64,000 nucleotides of DNA, from positions 2,108,001 to 2,172,000 of the forward strand of contig NZ_CP104067.1 in the NCBI RefSeq assembly GCF_026651875.1. Reading direction: 5' to 3'. The stretch is from Alicyclobacillus fastidiosus. Lineage in GTDB: Bacteria; Bacillota; Bacilli; Alicyclobacillales; Alicyclobacillaceae. Both the position numbers and the translations under genes were made by a program. The notes below the pieces were generated by a model that made no database searches, had not been told where the DNA came from, and worked only from the letters and a program-made list of their open reading frames with translations. Every line of letters starts with the position of its first letter. The first letter of the stretch is position 1. Positions 8,400 to 17,326 of this stretch are shown here, in pieces.

Positions 8400-9236
8400 G
8401 TGAGCAAACCGGCGAATCTGTGGTTGGTTGGGAAACATGGTGGCGACGAGTTGGCGGGCTGCGGCAGGAGGCCTTCGTGGCGAGATGGATTAAGTCGGTT
8501 CACAGCGTGGACACGGATTGGTCTGCCCGTCCTGCTGGTCGCTCTATTTGTGCTGATCGGCTGGCTGTACGGAAACGTCAGACAAGCCCGTGGCGTGGCG
8601 CCCGGGACAGGCCAAAACGCGCCTGTTCCCGCGCCGCCCAAAAGGACCTTTGGCATGCGGGCAAACGGAGGGGACGACCTGAAGGCTGGCGCACAAGACT
8701 CGAACACCATCCAGGTCGATGTCCACGGAGATGTCGTGCATCCAGGCGTAGTCACCGTCCCCTGGAACTCGCGGGTAGACGACGCCATTGAAGCGGCTGG
8801 CGGATTCCGCGACAAGGCCGACGCGATGGATGTCAACTCCGCAGCACTCGTGTGGGACGGCGAAGAAATTGACGTACCAGGTCAGATGGGTGCTCAGGCG
8901 CGTGCGATGACGTCGAGTCAGGTCGCGCGTGCCACCGAACAGTCCCTCGTACCGAGTCCTGAGGCAAACGGCGTGTCTGATGCTCCATCAGGTGAAGGGA
9001 AACCGCTTGTGACCGACAAGATCGACCTCAATACGGCCGATGAAGCGACGCTCGAGACGTTACCAAGAGTCGGGCCGAAACGGGCGGCGGATATCGTTGC
9101 GTACCGGCAGGCGCACGGACCATTCCAGTCCGTGTCGGATCTCTTGAACGTGAAGGGAATTGGGCCGAAAACGCTCTCTTTGTGGGCGCCGAATCTCTAT
9201 GTGGCCTCCGCTCTGGCGCCAAAAGAAGACCGGTGA
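8400..9236 (+). CDS. comEA: ComEA, competence DNA receptor
   Basis: Membrane-anchored DNA-binding protein of the transformation machine. A single transmembrane segment (IGLPVLLVALFVLIGWLYG, about residues 40-60) is followed by a SLBB domain (IQVDVHGDVVHPGVVTVP) and C-terminal helix-hairpin-helix motifs (DLNTADEATLETLPRVGPK, then LLNVKGIGPKTL). 278 aa from GTG 8400, 12 bases after GGGAG; an ATG at 8388 would touch the ribosome site. The N-terminal cytoplasmic part of about 35 residues is basic. The comEB gene usual between comEA and comEC is absent. Confidence 0.93.
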   Translation: MSKPANLWLVGKHGGDELAGCGRRPSWRDGLSRFTAWTRIGLPVLLVALFVLIGWLYGNVRQARGVAPGTGQNAPVPAPPKRTFGMRANGGDDLKAGAQDSNTIQVDVHGDVVHPGVVTVPWNSRVDDAIEAAGGFRDKADAMDVNSAALVWDGEEIDVPGQMGAQARAMTSSQVARATEQSLVPSPEANGVSDAPSGEGKPLVTDKIDLNTADEATLETLPRVGPKRAADIVAYRQAHGPFQSVSDLLNVKGIGPKTLSLWAPNLYVASALAPKEDR

Positions 9237-10816
9237 AACGACGGGTGATGGCGGTAAATACAGGCGCCTGGTTGGGCATATGTGCACTCGTGGCCGCACA
9301 GCACATATGCGTCTTTCAGTACCCGCGGTACCTGCTGATTGGCACCCTAACCTTCTGTTCCGTCCTTTGCTCTGCTATCGTCGCCACTTCGCGAATCCGT
9401 GCGATTCGACTCTGTGTCGGCTGCGTGATCGCCGTGTCCACAGGCCTGGCACTTGGATTGCTTCACAATGCTCGCGTATCTCCGTCCCCAACCGCGCCGC
9501 TTGGCGCGCCGACGCTTCTACGTGGTTCGGTCGAACACATCACGATGGAGCCACAGACTGCAATTTACACGATTTCCGTGGACGCTGACGGACCCGACGC
9601 GAACCACCGCTGTACGTATACCGCCTCTTGGTCTCCGTTCGCGCGCGTACCGGTTGCGATTGTCCCAGGCGAGCGCGTGCTCGTTCGCGGCATGTTCGTC
9701 GCTCGGCCTGTCCGGCAGCCGCTACAAGACTGGCTCTCCCCGATGTACGCGTTTCGCGGACAACTCGTGGCTGCAGAGCCCGCACGAGGACTTGCCAACG
9801 GCTCCAATGAATTGGAGCGGGCGCTTGCCAAAACCGTCCCCGAAGCGAAGCGGATGCTGGCGGACCTGGCTTTGTCGATGGTGGTGGGCCGCGCCGCGCC
9901 GCTTTCAGCGACGACGCAGACTTTGTTCCTCGACGCCGGCGTCACGCATCTATTAGCTGCCAGTGGGGCCAACGTCGTGCTCTGCCTCCGATTTGCCAGA
10001 TTCGTGTGGCAGTGGGGCGTCAGGTGGTGGGGTGTGCGCTCACGAATCCTCCAAATTGCCTATGAGATCGGCGTGATTTGGGGGTTTGTATGCTTGTGCG
10101 GATGTGCGACACCGATTGCTCGCGCGGGGGTGTTCGCATCGTACACCGTACTGGCACGAGCTTGCGGTCGCCCTGTCGATGCACTCACTGCGCTGTCGGT
10201 GTCCACTCTCTTGTTTGCGCTCTGGTCTCCGCAAGCCGTTTCCAGCGTCAGTGGCGTGCTGTCCATCACAGCCGCGTTCGCCATGTGTCAAACGAGTGCG
10301 AATCGCATCGCAGATCCATTACAAGCGCTGCGGTCAGAGCGGCACTCATCCCTGCGGCGGTGGGGTGTGGCAAAGATACAAAGTGGCTTGGTGCACGTGT
10401 TTGAATTGATGTATGCAAGTGTGCTGATGGATGTATACATGATCCCACTCGTGTGGTGGTGGTTTGGTCAGTTGACCCCATATGGGGCACTGGCGACCGT
10501 AATCGTCGAGCCGATTCTCGTTCTTTTACTCCCTCTGACACTTCTGTGGTGTGTCACCTGTCTCGCCGATCTCGCTGTCCCTTGTCCTTGGCTATTAGCC
10601 ATTTCACACCTACTTGGGCTAGCTGCGGTGGCGATGGTCAACGGCCTCTGTCATCTACTGCACCAGATTGTTCAATTCCCGTACAGTTTTGATGTCATGC
10701 CGGCGCTCCCTTTTTGGTTCATCTTGTCGTACTACGGATTTCTTTTCTTCATGCAATGGCAGCGACCGTTCGTACAATATATCTCGTATGTTTGCTCGCC
10801 AACTCGTGTAAAATAA
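9233..10816 (+). CDS. comEC: ComEC/Rec2-type DNA uptake channel, lacking the C-terminal metallo-beta-lactamase domain
   Basis: Polytopic membrane channel that passes single-stranded DNA. The start GTG overlaps the comEA stop. The N-terminal helices and an OB-like stretch (about residues 90-190) are followed by the Competence domain, with hallmark GVTHLLAASGANVVL and a run of hydrophobic helices to residue 520. The protein stops there at 527 aa. Full-length Bacillus ComEC is about 750 aa and ends with a metallo-beta-lactamase-like domain carrying HxHxDH; no such motif is present here, and the next gene begins after 113 bases. Either a natural short form or a truncated gene. Confidence 0.88.
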   Translation: MKRRVMAVNTGAWLGICALVAAQHICVFQYPRYLLIGTLTFCSVLCSAIVATSRIRAIRLCVGCVIAVSTGLALGLLHNARVSPSPTAPLGAPTLLRGSVEHITMEPQTAIYTISVDADGPDANHRCTYTASWSPFARVPVAIVPGERVLVRGMFVARPVRQPLQDWLSPMYAFRGQLVAAEPARGLANGSNELERALAKTVPEAKRMLADLALSMVVGRAAPLSATTQTLFLDAGVTHLLAASGANVVLCLRFARFVWQWGVRWWGVRSRILQIAYEIGVIWGFVCLCGCATPIARAGVFASYTVLARACGRPVDALTALSVSTLLFALWSPQAVSSVSGVLSITAAFAMCQTSANRIADPLQALRSERHSSLRRWGVAKIQSGLVHVFELMYASVLMDVYMIPLVWWWFGQLTPYGALATVIVEPILVLLLPLTLLWCVTCLADLAVPCPWLLAISHLLGLAAVAMVNGLCHLLHQIVQFPYSFDVMPALPFWFILSYYGFLFFMQWQRPFVQYISYVCSPTRVK

Positions 10817-10929
10817 AATGGGTTGTGCTATGATTGACTACTGGATAGAGCTTGGCGATTCAGGAGACGGATCGCTGGCTACATATGGAATGATAAAAAT
10901 ATGCTGTATAGAACTGGAGAGGACGAGCA

Positions 10930-12111
10930 ATGAGTAAAATTGTGATTGTCGGTGCCGGTTATGCAGGGATGGCAGCAGCTGCTCATCTTGATAAAGCAGG
11001 CACGCCGTTCACCATCGTCAACAACCATGATTATCACTACCTGACCACCTTGTTGCACGAAGCAGCTGGCGGTCGCGGCCCTGGTGAAAACTATCGGGTG
11101 CCTATCAAGGAAGTTCTTCGCCAGGATTCGTCTCAGTTGGTGATCGATGAAATCACCGGTATCGACCGCGAAAAGAAGGTCGTCATCGGCAAGTCTGGCC
11201 AATATGAGTTCGATTACCTGATTTACGGCATGGGCTGGATTTCTGAGTACTTTGGTATCAAGGGTCTCAAGGAGAACAGCCTGAGTATCACCAACCTCGA
11301 TACCGCTGTCCAGATTCGTGAGCACATCGAAAACGAATTTAAGGCATACGCCAACGACGGCGACAAGCGTCATCTTCGCATTGCACTCGGTGGTGCAGGG
11401 TTGACTGGCATCGAGTTGATGGGTGAGTTGTTGGAATATCTCCCAGAACTCTGTAAGTCTTTGAACATTTCGTTCTCGGAAGTCGATTTGCAGTGTATCG
11501 AAGCGATGCCTACGATTCTGCCGATGGTCGCCGCACATCTCCGTCCATACGTCATCGAAACGCTGACCAAAAAGGGCGGGAGGCTTCGCACCAACACGAA
11601 AATTATGGAGGTTACCCCAGGTGTTGTACACCTTGACGGTGGTGAAACCGTTGAGGCTGGCACCATCGTCTGGACGGGTGGCGTTCGCGCGAATCCGCTT
11701 CTCACCGATGCGGGCTTCAATGTCGACCGTCGCGGTCGCGGCAAGGTGAACAGCTTCCTGCAGTCTTCCGACGACGACCACATCTTTATCGTCGGCGACA
11801 GCGCATGGGCAGAAGACGAGAACGGCAAGCCGTTCCCACCGACCGCTCAGATGGCAGAACAGATGGGTGCACTCGCTGCGCATAACCTCCTGGGCTTGCT
11901 CAGCGGTCAACCGATGAAGAGCTTCAAGCCGCGCAATTGGGGTACGCTCTGCTCCTTGGGTTCGGACGTCGGCGTGGGCGATGCATTCGGAGTTCCAATT
12001 AAAGGTGTCACGGCAGCGCTCGCAAAAGAGGGCAGCAAGGCCAAGTACCTGTGGGAACTCGGCGGCATGCGCCTCGCGGGTAACCGCACGAAACAAATGA
12101 TGCGCATCTAA
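10930..12111 (+). CDS. Type II NADH dehydrogenase-like FAD/NAD(P) oxidoreductase
   Basis: Flavoprotein of the NDH-2 family, expected to pass electrons from NADH to quinone without proton pumping at the inner membrane face. The N-terminal FAD-binding fold is IVIVGAGYAGMAAAAHL and the second dinucleotide fold is LGGAGLTGIELMGEL near residues 155-170. The ATG-type sequence WTGGVRANPLL and a late FAD motif (DHIFIVGDSAW) fit the family. 393 aa. A ribosome site GGAGAGG precedes the ATG. It stands alone between comEC and holA with its own terminator. Codon choice (many GGT/GTT) looks like that of a well-expressed gene. Quinone versus other acceptor cannot be told from sequence alone. Confidence 0.88.
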   Translation: MSKIVIVGAGYAGMAAAAHLDKAGTPFTIVNNHDYHYLTTLLHEAAGGRGPGENYRVPIKEVLRQDSSQLVIDEITGIDREKKVVIGKSGQYEFDYLIYGMGWISEYFGIKGLKENSLSITNLDTAVQIREHIENEFKAYANDGDKRHLRIALGGAGLTGIELMGELLEYLPELCKSLNISFSEVDLQCIEAMPTILPMVAAHLRPYVIETLTKKGGRLRTNTKIMEVTPGVVHLDGGETVEAGTIVWTGGVRANPLLTDAGFNVDRRGRGKVNSFLQSSDDDHIFIVGDSAWAEDENGKPFPPTAQMAEQMGALAAHNLLGLLSGQPMKSFKPRNWGTLCSLGSDVGVGDAFGVPIKGVTAALAKEGSKAKYLWELGGMRLAGNRTKQMMRI

Positions 12112-12149
12112 TTGGTCGACCCAATCGGTCACCTATTTCGATTTCATAG

Positions 12150-12200
12150 AGACGCCTCCTCGAGCCAGACAGGGTATACTGGTCACGGGGGGCGTCTTTT
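12150..12200 (+). terminator. Terminator after the NADH dehydrogenase gene
   Basis: AGACGCC (12150-12156) pairs with GGCGTCT (12191-12197), extended by TCC/GGG pairs, followed by six T. The loop is long (about 30 bases) and contains TATACT (12175-12180), a possible -10 for holA. The G-run in the 3' arm also serves as the holA ribosome site. Confidence 0.65.
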
Positions 12201-13214
12201 TTGGATTATACGACGGCATATGATCAGCTGAATTCAGGTCAGGTTGCACCTGTTTATATTTTGTATGGAGAAGAACTCTTCTTTATGGATCAGTTTACTC
12301 GCAAGTTGACCGAGATGTCAGACGGACAAAGCTGTGCGCGCTTTGACTTCGAAGAGGACGGGGTGGAGGAAGCGTTGCTCGAATTAGAGAGCGTTTCTCT
12401 CTTCCTCGCGCAACCCGTCGTGGTCATCCGAAACTGTACCGCGTTTCTGAGCCAGGGGAAGGCGGGAACGCAGGCAGATCTGTTGGAATCCTACCTGCAA
12501 AACCCGGTCAGCCAGAGGACGCTCGTGATCACGGTGAACGGGGACAAGCTCGACCAGCGCAAGAAGGTGACAAAGGCGGCAAAACGGCACATCGTGGTGG
12601 ATTGTCAGACACCGAAGCCACCGGTTGCCATACGCATCCTGAAACAGGAATGCAAGCGAATGGGGATGCAGATGGCCGACGATGCCCTGGAAGAACTTTG
12701 GCGCCGTACGGGGACCGTCACTCGTGCCGGGAATGAATTAGAGAAACTGAGTATTTATGCGTTGGGGCGATCTGTCACCACGCAGGATGTTCAGTTGCTG
12801 GTCGCAGAGACGCTCGAGGAAACCGTCTTTGATTGGGTAGATCACGTCACCCAAGGACGCATCGCCGAGGCGTCCTTCAAATTGGCGGATATGGCGCGCC
12901 AGGGATATGATCCACTTGCGCTCATGGCGATGCTCGCGAGGCAGTTCCGCATGATGTGGTTCGCCAAGGCGCTGTCGAAGCGTGGCATGCGCATCGAGGA
13001 CATCGCGAAGGAGGCCAAGGCACATCCGTTTGCGATGAAGGTGGCGGACCGACAGGCGCGGAATTTTGCGTTGTCAGATCTGGAATCCCTCATCCGAAAC
13101 GCGGCGGATTTTGAGTTGGATATCAAACGGGGTCGGCGCGATGCGCAACAGGCCATCGAACTGTTGATGCTTTCGTGCGCGGGGAGTACGAGTACTTTTC
13201 GGCGGGCAAAGTAA
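12201..13214 (+). CDS. holA: DNA polymerase III delta subunit
   Basis: Clamp-loader subunit that opens the sliding clamp. The N-terminus reads VAPVYILYGEELFFMDQF, followed by family segments such as RTLVITVNGDKLDQRKKVTKAAK and a C-terminal collar domain with RDAQQAIELLML. 337 aa is normal. Start is TTG at 12201 after the G-run 12187-12192. It occupies the conserved comEC-holA-rpsT neighbourhood. Confidence 0.93.
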   Translation: MDYTTAYDQLNSGQVAPVYILYGEELFFMDQFTRKLTEMSDGQSCARFDFEEDGVEEALLELESVSLFLAQPVVVIRNCTAFLSQGKAGTQADLLESYLQNPVSQRTLVITVNGDKLDQRKKVTKAAKRHIVVDCQTPKPPVAIRILKQECKRMGMQMADDALEELWRRTGTVTRAGNELEKLSIYALGRSVTTQDVQLLVAETLEETVFDWVDHVTQGRIAEASFKLADMARQGYDPLALMAMLARQFRMMWFAKALSKRGMRIEDIAKEAKAHPFAMKVADRQARNFALSDLESLIRNAADFELDIKRGRRDAQQAIELLMLSCAGSTSTFRRAK

Positions 13215-13234
13215 GCTCGAGGGGGTGCTTACGG

Positions 13235-13525
13235 ATGGCTGAAGCAGCCGGAGGGCATCGGGTCAAAACCATTGGCCCGGATGGCAAGCTCCGAGTCGTT
13301 GAAGGAATGGCGCCCGCAAAGCCAGAATCGGCGGCCAAAATCGTGGCAGATAAACTGCATGTAGACTACAACGACGATGGAAGCAATGCGCAGATGAAGG
13401 CGAGCGATGCCGGGAGAATCGGGGGCAATCTAGGGGGGCCTATGGTTCGGAAGATGGTTCATCTCGCGCGCCAGGAGATGGCCAACCAACATGTGGAGTC
13501 CCTGATTCGGGCCACAAAAAAATAA
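13235..13525 (+). CDS. Alpha/beta-type small acid-soluble spore protein-like
   Basis: 96-aa protein whose C-terminal half (SDAGRIGGNLGGPMVRKMV) matches the alpha/beta SASP core, where Gly-rich and MVRRM-like segments bind DNA in the spore. An upstream segment KIVADKLHVDYN resembles the SASP element that contains the GPR cleavage site. It differs from common members by about 30 extra N-terminal residues and an extra GG block in the core. ATG 13235 follows GAGGGGG (13219-13225). The germination protease gene gpr lies just beyond rpsT, so substrate and protease genes are neighbours. Confidence 0.68.
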   Translation: MAEAAGGHRVKTIGPDGKLRVVEGMAPAKPESAAKIVADKLHVDYNDDGSNAQMKASDAGRIGGNLGGPMVRKMVHLARQEMANQHVESLIRATKK

Positions 13526-13550
13526 ACGACCCGGATTGGGTCGTTTATTT
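13520..13550. terminator. Bidirectional terminator between SASP gene and rpsT
   Basis: Perfect 13-bp inverted repeat, AAATAAACGACCC (13520-13532) and its complement (13538-13550), with a 5-base loop. A/T arms give U-runs on both strands, serving the two convergent genes. Confidence 0.9.
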
Positions 13551-13553
13551 CAA

Positions 13554-13829
13554 TTACGCGTTGGTTGCCACGAGCTCGTTGAAGTGCTTGGTCAAGCGGG
13601 ACTTTTTACGCGAAGCGGTATTCTTCTTGATGATACCCTTGGTCACAGCTTTATCCAATGCACGAGTGGCGGTCAAGAGAGCCTCACGCGCTTGTTCGAC
13701 GTCCTTAGCAGAGAGCGATGTCTCATACTTTTTGATCGTCGTGCGAAGCGCAGACTTCATTGACGTATTCCGCAACGTTTGACGTTCCGCAATGCGGACA
13801 CGTTTCTCTGCAGATTTGATGTTCGGCAT
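13554..13829 (-). CDS. rpsT: 30S ribosomal protein S20
   Basis: Binds 16S rRNA early in 30S assembly. The N-terminus MPNIKSAEKRVRIAERQ and C-terminal KNTASRKKSRLTKHF are typical; 91 aa, highly basic. A strong GGAGGTG site lies upstream on the minus strand. As in B. subtilis it is transcribed opposite to gpr and holA. Confidence 0.97.
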   Translation of the reverse strand: MPNIKSAEKRVRIAERQTLRNTSMKSALRTTIKKYETSLSAKDVEQAREALLTATRALDKAVTKGIIKKNTASRKKSRLTKHFNELVATNA

Positions 13830-13937
13830 ACATGGTTCACCTCCAGTTGCACAAAACCGGCATCTTTACAGACGAAAGTGAGTTTACCACATCGGCCGAA
13901 GCCTAGCAAGACGGACATGCAGAAATGAGGTGGGTAT

Positions 13938-14990
13938 GTGAACAAGGAAATTCGAGTTCAGATTCACGGCGAACCTAGAACGGTTCTGCTCAAGGAACGA
14001 CATCGACCGCTGACCAGTTACAGCCCGCGTACCGACTTGGCGATGGAGGCACATGAACTCGCTCGCCACGGGGGCAGGACTCTGAGCGGCGTGGACGAGT
14101 CGAGGGAGGAGTTTGACGGCATCGGCGTGACCCGCGTCAGAGTGCGCACAAAGGTCGCGGAACGGCGTCTGGGAAAGCGCAAGGGTACGTACGTCACCTT
14201 GGACATTCCGGGGCTTAGGCGGCGTGACCCTGACCTTCAAGAACGCGTGACACAAGTATTTGCGGACGAGTTGAACCGCTTGCTCGACGTTCCGGAAAAC
14301 GGCTCGATTCTCGTCATCGGGCTCGGCAACGAACACGTGACAGCCGACGCCCTCGGACCGATGGTCGTGACGAAGTTGTTCGTGACGCGCCATTTGTTCG
14401 AATATATGCCGGAGGTCCTTGGCGACGGAAAGGGGTATCGCTCCATTGCGGCGGTGTCCCCCGGTGTATTAGGGCTTACCGGCATCGAGACGAGCGAGAT
14501 CGTCAGAGGGATTGTGGAGCGCGTGAAGCCGGACGCAGTCATTGCCATCGACGCGTTGGCGTCGCGCTCCTTGAACAGGGTGAACGCGACGATTCAGTTG
14601 TCAGACAGCGGGATTCAACCAGGGGCTGGTGTGGGGAACAATCGCAAGGCCCTGGACAGGGAGAGTTTGGGCATTCCGGTCATCGCCGTCGGCGTTCCGA
14701 CCGTGGTGGAGGCGGCTACCATCGCCAATGACGCCATCGAACTCGTGCTCAATCAACTCCGTGCGCAAGTTCCTGGCAACGCCGCAAGTGCGCTCTTCGA
14801 TCAGCTGTCGACAGGGGAGAAGTGGCACCTTGTGCGAGAGGTGTTGGAGCCCATGGAGAACAATCTCGTGGTGACCCCAAAAGAGGTAGACGACTTCATG
14901 GAGGATGTGGCGTATGTGGTCGCCAAAGGACTCAACATCGCCTTACACCCCTCGATGACGATGGAGGACGCAGATCTCGTCACGCACTAG
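13938..14990 (+). CDS. gpr: Germination protease GPR
   Basis: Degrades SASPs during spore germination. It is made as a zymogen; the N-terminal processing region shows RTDLAMEA, close to the known autocleavage site. Downstream are the A25 peptidase segments ILVIGLGNEHVTADALGP and a conserved AIDALASRSLNRV. 350 aa. The GTG at 13938 follows GAGGTGG (13927-13933). In B. subtilis spoIIP follows gpr; here a large terminator and citA follow instead. Confidence 0.96.
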   Translation: MNKEIRVQIHGEPRTVLLKERHRPLTSYSPRTDLAMEAHELARHGGRTLSGVDESREEFDGIGVTRVRVRTKVAERRLGKRKGTYVTLDIPGLRRRDPDLQERVTQVFADELNRLLDVPENGSILVIGLGNEHVTADALGPMVVTKLFVTRHLFEYMPEVLGDGKGYRSIAAVSPGVLGLTGIETSEIVRGIVERVKPDAVIAIDALASRSLNRVNATIQLSDSGIQPGAGVGNNRKALDRESLGIPVIAVGVPTVVEAATIANDAIELVLNQLRAQVPGNAASALFDQLSTGEKWHLVREVLEPMENNLVVTPKEVDDFMEDVAYVVAKGLNIALHPSMTMEDADLVTH

Positions 14991-15027
14991 GCGCGCGATG
15001 GACTTCCGCGCGACGCGCGCAATCGGC

Positions 15028-15091
15028 ACAACAGGCAGGCTGTCACAGGCGAAACGCGCTTGCGACAGCCTGCCTGTTGTCATGCTTTTTT
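15028..15091 (+). terminator. Terminator after gpr
   Basis: Perfect 17-bp inverted repeat (15028-15044 and 15064-15080), 19-base loop, then T6 at 15086-15091. The repeat is unusually long. Confidence 0.82.
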
Positions 15092-15124
15092 CATTCGTGC
15101 GGCGCTTTGCTCTGATGCGACACA

Positions 15125-16210
15125 TCACCGCGTCGACACATAGACCGCTTGCGGGCGGATCAGCTTGTCACACTGCCGCTGTTCGAGGATGTGCGCACAC
15201 CAGCCAGCCATGCGACTGGTTGCAAACGTGGCGGTGAACAGCGAGTGCGGGATGTCGAGGGATCGCAAAACGCACGCGGCCCAATACTCTACGTTCGGAT
15301 GCAGCCTGCGGCCCGGTTTTGCAGCCGCCAACAGTTCCACAGCCCGTCGCTCGACGGCTTGTGCGAGCACGAGGCTATCCTGGCCAGCCAGCGAGTTTGC
15401 AGCGATGTTGTACAGAGCCTTTGCCCTCGGGTCCACGGTGCGGTAGACGCGATGGCCGAATCCCATCAGTCGCCGGCCGCTCGCCAGTTCTTGCTCGAGC
15501 CACTCGTCTACGCGTGCGGGCGATCCGATGGCGTCGAACATGTCGAGGACGAGGCTCGGTGCGCCGCCGTGCAGCGGTCCTGTCATCGTCATCAGCGCGG
15601 CTACGAGCGCACGCGCCGTGTTCGCGCGCGTCGACGCCGCGACACGCCCCGCGAATGCGGACGCGTTAAGGCTGTGTTCCATCGTCAGAATCATATACGC
15701 TTCAAGCGCCTGCACCTCTTCTCTAGTTGGCATGAGACCGCCGCGAAGCAGGTAGAGGTACGTCGCGACGTGACCAGCGCGAATGTCCGGACGAGCCTTG
15801 GCCAGCCCGTGCTGATTCGCGTGGTGCCGCAACAAAAGAACGGGAAACGCGGCGGTATACCATGCGGGCGTCCTTGCGTCAGATTCGTCCGAGCTTTGCG
15901 CTCTCATGCACAGAAGGCCAATGGCGGCAGCGTTCATGGCGTCGAGCGATGGAGGTAGGTGGTCGATCACGTCGAACACCTCGCTCGCCGCCTGTCGCCC
16001 GCAAAAGAATAGCTCGTTCAGGGACGTCTTCTGCTCGGCCGAAGGCATCTCGCCATACCACAACAGGTACGCCACGTCCTCGTAGTCGAAGTGGCCGACG
16101 AGATCGGCTACAGCTCGGCCACGATAGGACAATTTTCCAACTTCTCCGTTTACTTCGGACAGCTCCGTGCCCGCCGCAACGACATCTTGCAATCCATTTA
16201 CCCATGCCAT
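15125..16210 (-). CDS. citA: Citrate synthase, CitA-type
   Basis: Condenses acetyl-CoA and oxaloacetate at entry to the TCA cycle. Citrate-synthase segments: MEHSLNASAF, GPLHGGAP and the signature GFGHRVYRTVDPRA. The position usually occupied by catalytic Asp reads HPNVEYWAA, with Glu, as I recall also for B. subtilis CitA. 361 aa. The ATG at 16210 is 9 bases after GGAA; a GTG at 16219 overlaps the ribosome site. The divergent LysR gene next door matches the citA-citR arrangement of B. subtilis. 2-methylcitrate synthase activity cannot be excluded. Confidence 0.9.
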   Translation of the reverse strand: MAWVNGLQDVVAAGTELSEVNGEVGKLSYRGRAVADLVGHFDYEDVAYLLWYGEMPSAEQKTSLNELFFCGRQAASEVFDVIDHLPPSLDAMNAAAIGLLCMRAQSSDESDARTPAWYTAAFPVLLLRHHANQHGLAKARPDIRAGHVATYLYLLRGGLMPTREEVQALEAYMILTMEHSLNASAFAGRVAASTRANTARALVAALMTMTGPLHGGAPSLVLDMFDAIGSPARVDEWLEQELASGRRLMGFGHRVYRTVDPRAKALYNIAANSLAGQDSLVLAQAVERRAVELLAAAKPGRRLHPNVEYWAACVLRSLDIPHSLFTATFATSRMAGWCAHILEQRQCDKLIRPQAVYVSTR

Positions 16211-16249
16211 ACAAACCACTTCCTTTCGCCGATAGTGTATGGCAAGGGA

Positions 16250-16305
16250 GTGAATATGTATAATGATTAAATGTGATTAGATTGATTATGTATGATAATT
16301 AGTAT
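16250..16305. promoter_or_regulatory. AT-rich divergent control region between citA and citR
   Basis: The gap between the two start codons holds an AT-rich imperfect palindrome beginning ATAATGATTA (16259-16268) and ending GATTGATTAT (16281-16290). Dyads of this kind in a divergent LysR promoter region are typical LysR operators. I infer it is the CitR site. Confidence 0.4.
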
Positions 16306-16324
16306 GAGCGGTTGGGTGATTAGT

Positions 16325-17221
16325 ATGGAACTTGAGTGGATTCGCACCTTTCTCGTCGCAGCAGAGGAGGGAAATTATCATCGTGCAGCAAAGCGGCTAC
16401 ATATCGCACAGCCGACGGTCTCGCTGCACATTCGCAAGTTGGAGCAAGCCTTCGGTGTCACCTTGTTCGAGAAGTCTGGTCGAACCGTGGAACTCGGTAC
16501 CTCCGGTCGCAGGGCGCTGATACACGCGAAAAAGCTGTACAGCGACTACCTCGAGAGCCAGGAGGACCTCGCACGCTATCAACAGTCGTATGACGAGACG
16601 CTGACGGTGGCGGTCTCGCCGATTGTCGCCTTAACGTTTCTCTCGCGTTGGTTGGAAACCATGCAACGCACCACACCGACCCTGCAGTTCAACCTGCTCG
16701 TCGTCGATTCGGCGGACGTCGTACAGCTCATCGAGTCGCGTCAAGCAGATCTCGGCTTTTCTCGCGTGCAGTCGACGTCGAAGCTGGTGACCAGCGCTCC
16801 CTTGTACGCCGACCCAATTCGGTTCGTCATTCCCGCCTCCGATGTCGATCACGACGGCCCTCCCCCCTCCCTCACCGACATTTTCTCGACGTATCCCATG
16901 ATCACGCACAACCATCCAGGTTTTTGGGACGATTTGGTGGTTCGGCTGCGTTCTGCGCATCCTCGCATGCGGACGATGCGGGTGAGTCAAGCGCATGTCG
17001 CGCTGCACTTCGTCGAACAAGGACTGGCCACCTCCTGTCTACCAGCCTCTATCATTCGGCAATCCGTGTTGTGGGGGAGAATTTTAGAGATGCCGCATCC
17101 GGAGGTAGAGTTGCCCATCGCCCATACCTATCTGGTCAGCCGGGACCTCTCGGGCATGGCTGCCGCGTTTGCACAGACCGTCGAAGGTTATATGGAGAGC
17201 CATTGGGAAAGTGTCGGCTAG
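16325..17221 (+). CDS. citR: LysR-type regulator, CitR-like
   Basis: 298-aa LysR-family regulator. The N-terminal helix-turn-helix is NYHRAAKRLHIAQPTVSLHIRKLE, followed by a periplasmic-binding-protein-like effector domain. ATG 16325 gives the standard N-terminus (MELEWIRTFLVAAEEGNYHR); upstream in-frame codons lack a ribosome site. Divergent from citA, which in B. subtilis is repressed by CitR, so the same pairing is inferred. Effector unknown. Confidence 0.85.
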   Translation: MELEWIRTFLVAAEEGNYHRAAKRLHIAQPTVSLHIRKLEQAFGVTLFEKSGRTVELGTSGRRALIHAKKLYSDYLESQEDLARYQQSYDETLTVAVSPIVALTFLSRWLETMQRTTPTLQFNLLVVDSADVVQLIESRQADLGFSRVQSTSKLVTSAPLYADPIRFVIPASDVDHDGPPPSLTDIFSTYPMITHNHPGFWDDLVVRLRSAHPRMRTMRVSQAHVALHFVEQGLATSCLPASIIRQSVLWGRILEMPHPEVELPIAHTYLVSRDLSGMAAAFAQTVEGYMESHWESVG

Positions 17222-17264
17222 GACGGGTGACGTGCCGGTGGTGAACGCCCGCATCCCTCGCCTG

Positions 17265-17316
17265 CCACCAAAAAAGCCGCTCGTCCCCCTTGCGGAGGAA
17301 GCGGCTTTTTTGGTGG
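17265..17316. terminator. Bidirectional terminator between citR and the transglycosylase gene
   Basis: Perfect 17-bp repeat (17265-17281 / 17300-17316) with an internal A6/T6 giving U-runs in both directions, loop 18 bases. Confidence 0.88.
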
Positions 17317-17326
17317 TTTGGCGGCC

